Shown here: positions 42,706 to 47,687 of the stretch, one piece after another
Layout of the letters: every line of letters begins with the position of its first letter
How positions within the stretch are numbered: the first letter of the stretch is position 1
Assembly (NCBI GenBank): GCA_052389755.1
Contig: JBQTHP010000007.1
Coordinates: forward strand, 1 to 47,687
Direction: 5' to 3'
Origin: JBQTHP01 sp052389755
Lineage (GTDB): Bacteria > Pseudomonadota > Gammaproteobacteria > Steroidobacterales > Steroidobacteraceae
DNA length: 47,687 bases
Notes under the pieces: generated by a model
The model's database searches: none
Told to the model about the DNA's origin: nothing
The model's input: the letters and a program-made list of their open reading frames with translations, nothing else
Made by a program: the position numbers and the translations under genes

Positions 42706-43532
42706 TCACGCGAGTGATCGTCGGTGATCGGGAGGTCGCGATCGATCTCGCGCAACCGATCGATCTCGCGATCCCGCTCGAATTCGACGGCCCCCAACCG
42801 CGGCACTTCGGCGCGCCGCCCGCGCGCTCGCAAGCCTTCGTTGCCGGCAGGTTCGAGGGCGACGTGGCACGCGGCGCGAGCTGCAATTGCCGCACGATCA
42901 CGCTCACTCCGCACTGCAACGGTACGCACACTGAAGGCGTCGGGCACCTGACGCGCGAGCCGCTCGATGCACACCGCCTCGTGCCGCGGGGCCTGCTCGC
43001 CGCGCTGCTTGTGTCCGTGGAGCCCGAGGCCGCGTATACCACGAGCGAATCCTCGGACCCCTTCCCGCACAGCGCCGATCCGCTCATCACGCAGCGCGCC
43101 CTCTTCGGTGCCTGGGCGCGTGCCATCGGCGCGTCCGGCTTGCTGCTCGACCCGCAAGCGCTCGTCGTGCGAACGCTGCCGAACGACCCGGCGAAGCGAA
43201 CACGCGATCACACGGATGCCGTAGCACCCTATTTCAGTCGCGAGGCGATGGAAGAGGTCGTCTCACGCGGCATCGAGCACCTCGTGCTCGATACCCCATC
43301 GCTCGACCGCACGCACGATGAGGGCCGGTTGACGGCTCACCGGCTCTTCTTCGGCTTGCCGCCCGCGAGCCGCTCGTCCGCCGATGCGCGACGCGCCCAT
43401 TGCACCGTGACCGAGCTCGCCTACGTTCCGGATGCCGCAGCGGACGGCGCGTATCTTCTCGCGCTGCACGTTCCGGCGCTCGGCGGCGATGCGGTTCCGA
43501 GCCGTCCCCTGCTCTATCGACTGCTTGCATGA
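42702..43532 (+). CDS. Cyclase-family hydrolase, putative kynurenine formamidase
   Basis: The product belongs to the cyclase family (PF04199), which includes bacterial kynurenine formamidase KynB. The metal-binding signature reads HCNGTHTEGVGH, the HxGTHxDxPxH motif with Glu for Asp and an altered spacing. Other parts are IDLAIPLEFDGPQPRHFGAP and HLVLDTPSLDRTHDEGRLTA followed by HRLFFG. With 276 residues it is longer than KynB (about 210). A TTG start overlapping the haaO stop is proposed; GTG 42714 and upstream ATGs are alternatives. Its place between haaO and kynU argues that it hydrolyses N-formylkynurenine to kynurenine. Confidence 0.78.
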   Translation: MITRVIVGDREVAIDLAQPIDLAIPLEFDGPQPRHFGAPPARSQAFVAGRFEGDVARGASCNCRTITLTPHCNGTHTEGVGHLTREPLDAHRLVPRGLLAALLVSVEPEAAYTTSESSDPFPHSADPLITQRALFGAWARAIGASGLLLDPQALVVRTLPNDPAKRTRDHTDAVAPYFSREAMEEVVSRGIEHLVLDTPSLDRTHDEGRLTAHRLFFGLPPASRSSADARRAHCTVTELAYVPDAAADGAYLLALHVPALGGDAVPSRPLLYRLLA

Positions 43533-44803
43533 ATCCCGACTCGACACGCGAGTCCGCACGCCGCGCCGACGCGGCTGATCCGCTGCGGCCATTTCGCGCG
43601 AAGTTTGCGCATCCTGAGTCGGCTTCGGGCGATCTGCTCTATCTGTGCGGCCATTCGCTCGGCTTGCAGCCTCTCGCGGCGCGCGATCGCGTGCTCGAGG
43701 AGCTCGACAACTGGGCGCGGCTCGCCGTCATGGGTCACACGGCCGCGCGTCGCGCGTGGATCGACTATCACGAGCAGTTCAACCCGACGCTTGCCGAGCT
43801 GGCCGGCGCACAGGCTTCCGAAGTCGTCGCGATGAACTCGCTCACCGTGAACCTGCACATGATGATGGCGAGTTTCTATCGACCGCTGTCAGGGCGGGCG
43901 AAGATCCTGATCGAGGCTGGCGCGTTCTCATCGGATCGGCACGCTGTCGCGTCGCAGATCGCCTGGCACGGGCTCGGCCTCGGCGAGACACTCGTCGAGC
44001 TTGCGCCCACCGCAGGCACCGATCTGTTCGACGAAAGCGAGCTCGAGGCGTTCCTCGACGAGCGCGGCAAGGAGATCGCGCTCGTGCTGTGGCCGGGCGC
44101 GCAGTTCCGCACCGGCCAGGTGTTCGATCTCGGACGCATCGCCCGCGCCGCGCATCGCGCGGGCGCGCGCATCGGCTTCGACGTCGCCCATTCGATCGGC
44201 AACGTACCGCTTGCGCTGCACGAGAGCGGCGCGGATTTCGCGGCGTGGTGCAGCTACAAGTACCTCAACGCCGGCCCCGGCGCGATCGGCGGCTGTTTCG
44301 TGCATGACCGGCACGGCGGCGATCCGAATGTCCGGCGCCTGGCCGGCTGGTGGGGACACGATCCGGCCTCGCGCTTTGAGATGCTGCCGGGGTTTCGCCC
44401 GATGCCGGGCGCGGCCGGGTGGCAGGTCAGCAATCCACCGATCCTGAGCGCCGCGCCGCTCCTCGCCTCGCTCGAGCTCTTTCGCGAGGCGCGCCTGGCG
44501 CGCCTGCGCGAGAAATCGCTCGAGCTCTCCTCATACCTCGACGCTCTCCTTGTACGTGTGCCGGACGTGCAGGTCGTCACGCCGAAGGATGCGGCGGCTC
44601 GCGGCTGCCAGATGTCGTTGCGCGTGGACGGAGCGCGTGCCCGGACGCAACGCGTCTTCGAGCTTCTGAGCGCCGGCGGCGCCGTGTGCGACTGGCGCGA
44701 GCCGGACATCATCCGCATCGCGCCGGCGCCGTTCTACAACGGCTTCGAAGACGTGTTCTCGTTCGTCGAGCGGCTCGGAAAGGCGTTGAAGGACGGACGA
44801 TGA
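43529..44803 (+). CDS. kynU: Kynureninase
   Basis: KynU is a PLP enzyme that splits 3-hydroxykynurenine (or kynurenine) to 3-hydroxyanthranilate (or anthranilate) and alanine. The 424-residue length is normal. The PLP lysine is Lys244 in WCSYKYLNAGPGAIGG. Upstream, FDVAHSIGNVPLAL holds the Asp that contacts PLP, and LYLCGHSLGLQPLAARDRVL is the N-terminal block. VAMNSLTVNLHMMMASFYRP and GWWGHDPASRFEM are also characteristic. The ATG overlaps the upstream stop by four bases. Confidence 0.96.
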   Translation: MNPDSTRESARRADAADPLRPFRAKFAHPESASGDLLYLCGHSLGLQPLAARDRVLEELDNWARLAVMGHTAARRAWIDYHEQFNPTLAELAGAQASEVVAMNSLTVNLHMMMASFYRPLSGRAKILIEAGAFSSDRHAVASQIAWHGLGLGETLVELAPTAGTDLFDESELEAFLDERGKEIALVLWPGAQFRTGQVFDLGRIARAAHRAGARIGFDVAHSIGNVPLALHESGADFAAWCSYKYLNAGPGAIGGCFVHDRHGGDPNVRRLAGWWGHDPASRFEMLPGFRPMPGAAGWQVSNPPILSAAPLLASLELFREARLARLREKSLELSSYLDALLVRVPDVQVVTPKDAAARGCQMSLRVDGARARTQRVFELLSAGGAVCDWREPDIIRIAPAPFYNGFEDVFSFVERLGKALKDGR

Positions 44804-46152
44804 CGCCGCGGCCGGTGTCGATCGTAGGCGCCGGGCTTGCGGGCGCGCTGCTCGCGCTGTTCCTCGCGCGGCGCGGTTTCGCGGTCGCGCTCTACGAGAA
44901 GCGACCCGACCCGCGACAGGCGCAGCCCGACGCCGGTCGCTCGATCAACCTCGCCCTCGCCGCTCGCGGTATTCGCGCACTCGAACGTGCGGGCGTCATG
45001 GAGCGCGTGCGGCCATTCGCCTTGCCGATGCGCAGCCGGTGCATCCATGAGCGCTCGGGTGAAACGCAGATGCAGCCCTACGGCCAGCGTCCGCACGAGA
45101 TCAACTATTCGGTCGGACGCGCGGCGCTGAATCGCGTGCTGATCGAGGAGACTGCGCGCCACGCGAACGTCGCGTTGCGGTTCGAGCAGAGCTGCATCGC
45201 CGCGCGCCCGGCCTCCGGCACGCTGCGCCTTCGCGATGCGCGCTCCGGGGACGAGTACGACGCAGCACTCTCACCGATGGTTGCCGCCGACGGCGCCGGC
45301 TCGGCGGTGCGCCGATCTCTGGAGGATGCGGGGCATCTCACTGTGCGCGAGGCGCTGCTCGATCACGACTACAAGGAGCTCACGATCCCCGCGATCGACG
45401 GGATGCACGCGCTCGATCCCGAGGCACTGCACATCTGGCCGCGGGGCGGCTACATGCTCATCGCGCTTCCCAACCCGGATGCGAGCTTCACCGCGACGCT
45501 GTTCCTGCCGAAGCGCGGCTCCGTGAGCTTCGAGACGCTGCGCGATGCGGCCGCAGCACGACGGTTCTTCGAGCGGGAGTTTCCGGATGCTATAGCGCTG
45601 ATGCCGGCGTTCGCTGCCGAATTCGCGGCGCATCCGCAGGGCGAGCTCGGCACGATCTACGCAAGCTCCTGGCACGTGCGCGGCGAGGTGCTGCTGCTCG
45701 GCGATGCCGCGCACGCCATCGTGCCGTTTCACGGGCAAGGCATGAACGCGGCGTTCGAGGACTGCGTGCTGTTCGACGAGCTGCTCGACCAGCTCGACGA
45801 CTGGGCGGCGCTGTTTGCGGAGTTCGAGCGCGTGCGTCGCCCGGACGCCGAGGCGATCGCGGCGATGGCCCTCGAGAACTACGTCGAGATGCGCGCGACG
45901 GTGCTCGATGCGAAATTCCAGCGACAGAAGCTGCTCGCGCTGGAGCTCGAACGGCGTCATCCGGATCGTTTCATTCCGCGCTACTCGATGGTGATGTTCC
46001 ACCCCGAGATCGGTTATGCCGCGGCGCAGCGGCGCGGGCTCGTGCAGGCGCAGATCCTCGACGAGCTCGATGCCGGCGCCCGAGGCGGCATCGCCGACTT
46101 CGACGCCGCCGCCACGCTCATCGAACAGCGCCTGCCGCCGCTTCGCCGCTGA
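44800..46152 (+). CDS. kmo: Kynurenine 3-monooxygenase
   Basis: Kmo is a flavoprotein that hydroxylates L-kynurenine. The 450-residue protein has the FAD loop VSIVGAGLAGALLALFLARR, GRSINLALAARGIRALERAG, the active-site segment PHEINYSVGRAALNR, the NAD(P)H/FAD motif DGAGSAVRRSL, and GDAAHAIVPFHGQGMNAAFE followed by DC. DYKELTIPAIDGMHALDPEA and LHIWPRGGYMLIALPNPDAS are Kmo-specific. No C-terminal membrane helix of the eukaryotic type is seen. The gene overlaps kynU by ATGA, completing the haaO-cyclase-kynU-kmo operon. Tryptophan 2,3-dioxygenase is not in the window. Confidence 0.96.
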   Translation: MTPRPVSIVGAGLAGALLALFLARRGFAVALYEKRPDPRQAQPDAGRSINLALAARGIRALERAGVMERVRPFALPMRSRCIHERSGETQMQPYGQRPHEINYSVGRAALNRVLIEETARHANVALRFEQSCIAARPASGTLRLRDARSGDEYDAALSPMVAADGAGSAVRRSLEDAGHLTVREALLDHDYKELTIPAIDGMHALDPEALHIWPRGGYMLIALPNPDASFTATLFLPKRGSVSFETLRDAAAARRFFEREFPDAIALMPAFAAEFAAHPQGELGTIYASSWHVRGEVLLLGDAAHAIVPFHGQGMNAAFEDCVLFDELLDQLDDWAALFAEFERVRRPDAEAIAAMALENYVEMRATVLDAKFQRQKLLALELERRHPDRFIPRYSMVMFHPEIGYAAAQRRGLVQAQILDELDAGARGGIADFDAAATLIEQRLPPLRR

Positions 46153-46241
46153 GCTGCTCGGGTACATGTCTTGCTGCTGCGGCCGCCCGTCACGCTCACG
46201 TTCCGTGAGCATGCGGGACAGACTCCCGAAGGCGCGCAGTC

Positions 46242-47687
46242 ATGCAGAACGCAGTCACACGAATCCTGTTCATTACCGCTACGCTTCTCCTGGCAGGCGT
46301 CGCCTCGGCGGCAGCCGTCGTCGATCCGGTGCTCGAGCAGCGTCTTGCGGCGGGACCCGGTCCGCACGAAGTCGTCATTACGTTCAAACGACCGGGCGAT
46401 TCCGCCGCGCTTGCGAGCCTGGGGGCGCGCTTCTCTCCGCTGCCGCAGCTCTCCATGGCCGGCACGGTGCTTACGACCGCCCAGATTCGGACCGTCGGCA
46501 CCTGGGATTCCGTCGAGAGCATCTACTTCAATGCGCCTCTGACCTATTCGAATCACACATCCGGCGAGATCACAGGCGGGCACTACGTGCACGACCAGCT
46601 CGGCGTCAGGGGCGCGGGTTCGACGATCGCGGTGCTCGACTCCGGCATCGATGCGAACCATCCCGACCTCGCGTTCGGCAGCAAGGTGACGCAGAACGTG
46701 AAGCTCGTCGGCGATCTCGGGCTCATCGGAACCTCGATGTTCATCGAGAACGTGCCGAATACCGACACCTCGAGCGGCCACGGCACTCACGTCTCGGGCA
46801 CCGCCGGCGGCACCGGCGCGGCATCGGGCGGGGATTCCAGGCGGCCATTTTTCTACGCCGGCATCGCGCCGCAGGCCACACTCATCGGCCTGGGCGCCGG
46901 CGAGGGACTCTCGATATTCCACGCGCTGTTGGGCTTCGAATGGAGTCTCGCCAATCAGCAGCGCTACGGCATCGACATCATCACCAACAGCTGGGGCGGC
47001 GGCGACGGCAACGCATTCGATCCGAGCAATCCGATCAATCGCGCATCCTACGAGGCCTACAGCCGCGGCATGGTCGTGACCTTCGCGGCTTCGAACAGCG
47101 GCCCCGATGAGGACACGCTCAATCAGTACGCCATCGCGCCGTGGGTGGTCAACGTTGCGGCCGGCACCAGCACGAAGCAGCTCGCCGATTTCTCGAGCCG
47201 CGGCGTCGCCGGCGATGCCATCAAGCATCCGGACATCACGGCGCCGGGCGCCTCGATCACCTCGACGCGTGCCGTTGGCACGGTAGTCGGTGCCCTCGGC
47301 CCGGTCGTGGATCCGAACCATCCCGATTACACGGTCTACTACCACACGATCAGCGGCACGAGCATGGCGACGCCGTTCGTCGCGGGCACCGCGGCGCTCC
47401 TGCTCTCCGTGAACCCGCAGCTCTCACCCGACCAAGTCGAACAGATCCTGATAGACACCGCGGATGCGATGCCGGGATACGCGTTCCATGAGGTGGGCGC
47501 CGGCTACATCGACGTGCGAGAGGCCGTCGAGCGCGCGCAAACGACCGCCGGCGAGCGCGTCGCGTTCATGGCGGGCGATACCGCGTGGTCGGCGCAGGGC
47601 GACTGGAACGTATTCGCCGACGGCGACGGCCGCCTGCGCTACGACGGCCGATGGACCGTGCGGTCGAGCGCGACGGCCAGCGACGGC
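46242..47687 (+). CDS. Secreted subtilisin-family (S8) serine protease, 3' end beyond window
   Basis: A continuous frame of 482 codons runs from ATG 46242, with GAAGG about nine bases ahead, to the right edge. A signal peptide MQNAVTRILFITATLLLAG ends near residue 27 (VASAAA). A short propeptide-like region follows. The catalytic triad is visible: Asp in IAVLDSGIDANHPDL, His in SSGHGTHVSGTAGG, Ser in TISGTSMATPFVAGTAALLL. The oxyanion-hole Asn is in VVTFAASNSGP. After the protease domain (about residue 430) a further domain begins, VAFMAGDTAWSAQGDWNVFA, whose end is not seen. It is likely secreted for protein degradation. It is 89 bases downstream of kmo, after a small hairpin. Confidence 0.9.
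   Translation, partial: MQNAVTRILFITATLLLAGVASAAAVVDPVLEQRLAAGPGPHEVVITFKRPGDSAALASLGARFSPLPQLSMAGTVLTTAQIRTVGTWDSVESIYFNAPLTYSNHTSGEITGGHYVHDQLGVRGAGSTIAVLDSGIDANHPDLAFGSKVTQNVKLVGDLGLIGTSMFIENVPNTDTSSGHGTHVSGTAGGTGAASGGDSRRPFFYAGIAPQATLIGLGAGEGLSIFHALLGFEWSLANQQRYGIDIITNSWGGGDGNAFDPSNPINRASYEAYSRGMVVTFAASNSGPDEDTLNQYAIAPWVVNVAAGTSTKQLADFSSRGVAGDAIKHPDITAPGASITSTRAVGTVVGALGPVVDPNHPDYTVYYHTISGTSMATPFVAGTAALLLSVNPQLSPDQVEQILIDTADAMPGYAFHEVGAGYIDVREAVERAQTTAGERVAFMAGDTAWSAQGDWNVFADGDGRLRYDGRWTVRSSATASDG

Noticed and set aside
46190..46215. Hairpin GCTCACG/CGTGAGC after kmo as a terminator
   Set aside because: The seven-base stem has no T-run and lies about 40 bases after the stop; too weak to call.

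Overview
The window reads as chromosomal DNA of a GC-rich gammaproteobacterium (GC about two thirds by eye). Support comes from the MreBCD-PBP2-RodA-MltB-RlpA-PBP5 shape operon running into dat-ybeD and facing lipA-lipB, the lptD-surA-pdxA-rsmA-(usp)-apaG-apaH block, AmgK/MurU sugar recycling and a GatCAB amidotransferase. A bacterial kynurenine pathway to quinolinate fits Xanthomonadales/Steroidobacterales-like lineages, but the genus cannot be fixed from sequence alone. I saw no tRNA, rRNA, CRISPR array, complete insertion sequence or prophage.

Layout. (1) 1-2706, minus strand: an accessory patch of small genes. It holds a membrane protein cut by the window edge, a zinc-ribbon/sigma4-like frame without a normal start codon, an intact BrnT toxin with an antitoxin, a truncated alpha/beta-hydrolase fragment, an NTF2-like lipoprotein, and two antitoxins (addiction-module family and HicB) whose partner toxins (RelE/ParE-like and HicA) survive only as remnants. 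(2) 2709-7940, minus: a five-gene overlapping operon of a multi-pass membrane protein, DUF4129, DUF4350, a MoxR ATPase and DUF58. (3) 7954-10038, plus: prmC, ppiB, mtgA. (4) 10041-16665, minus: hslO, then an ArsR-type regulator with a degenerate methyltransferase domain, metF and metH. (5) 16714-19894, minus: gatCAB, divergent from (6) 20029-30581, plus: mreB, a 427-nt gap carrying a 32-bp inverted repeat, mreC, mreD, mrdA, rodA, mltB, rlpA, dacA, dat, ybeD. (7) 30576-34533: lipA-lipB (minus), a coiled-coil repeat protein (plus), amgK-murU (minus). (8) 34560-41737, plus: lptD, surA, pdxA, rsmA, a universal stress protein, apaG, apaH. (9) 41686-42183, minus: an uncharacterised lipoprotein. (10) 42190-46152, plus: haaO, a cyclase-family putative kynurenine formamidase, kynU, kmo. 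(11) 46242-47687, plus: a secreted subtilisin-like protease running off the window.

Working together. Most of the window is envelope biology: rod-shape elongation (MreBCD, PBP2, RodA), glycan synthesis and turnover (MtgA, MltB, RlpA, PBP5), D-alanine supply (Dat), MurNAc salvage (AmgK, MurU) and outer-membrane assembly (LptD, SurA). A second theme is one-carbon and cofactor metabolism: the methionine cycle, lipoate, pyridoxal phosphate, and NAD precursor from tryptophan. Genes are tightly packed, with many four-base start/stop overlaps.

No clearly new multi-gene system stood out. The most unusual signals are the mreB-mreC inverted repeat, the antitoxins with eroded toxins, a family of palindromic and CTGTAGG-type repeats at gene ends (some translated into protein tails), a symmetric -10 element shared by amgK and lptD, and the start-less zinc-ribbon/sigma4-like frame.
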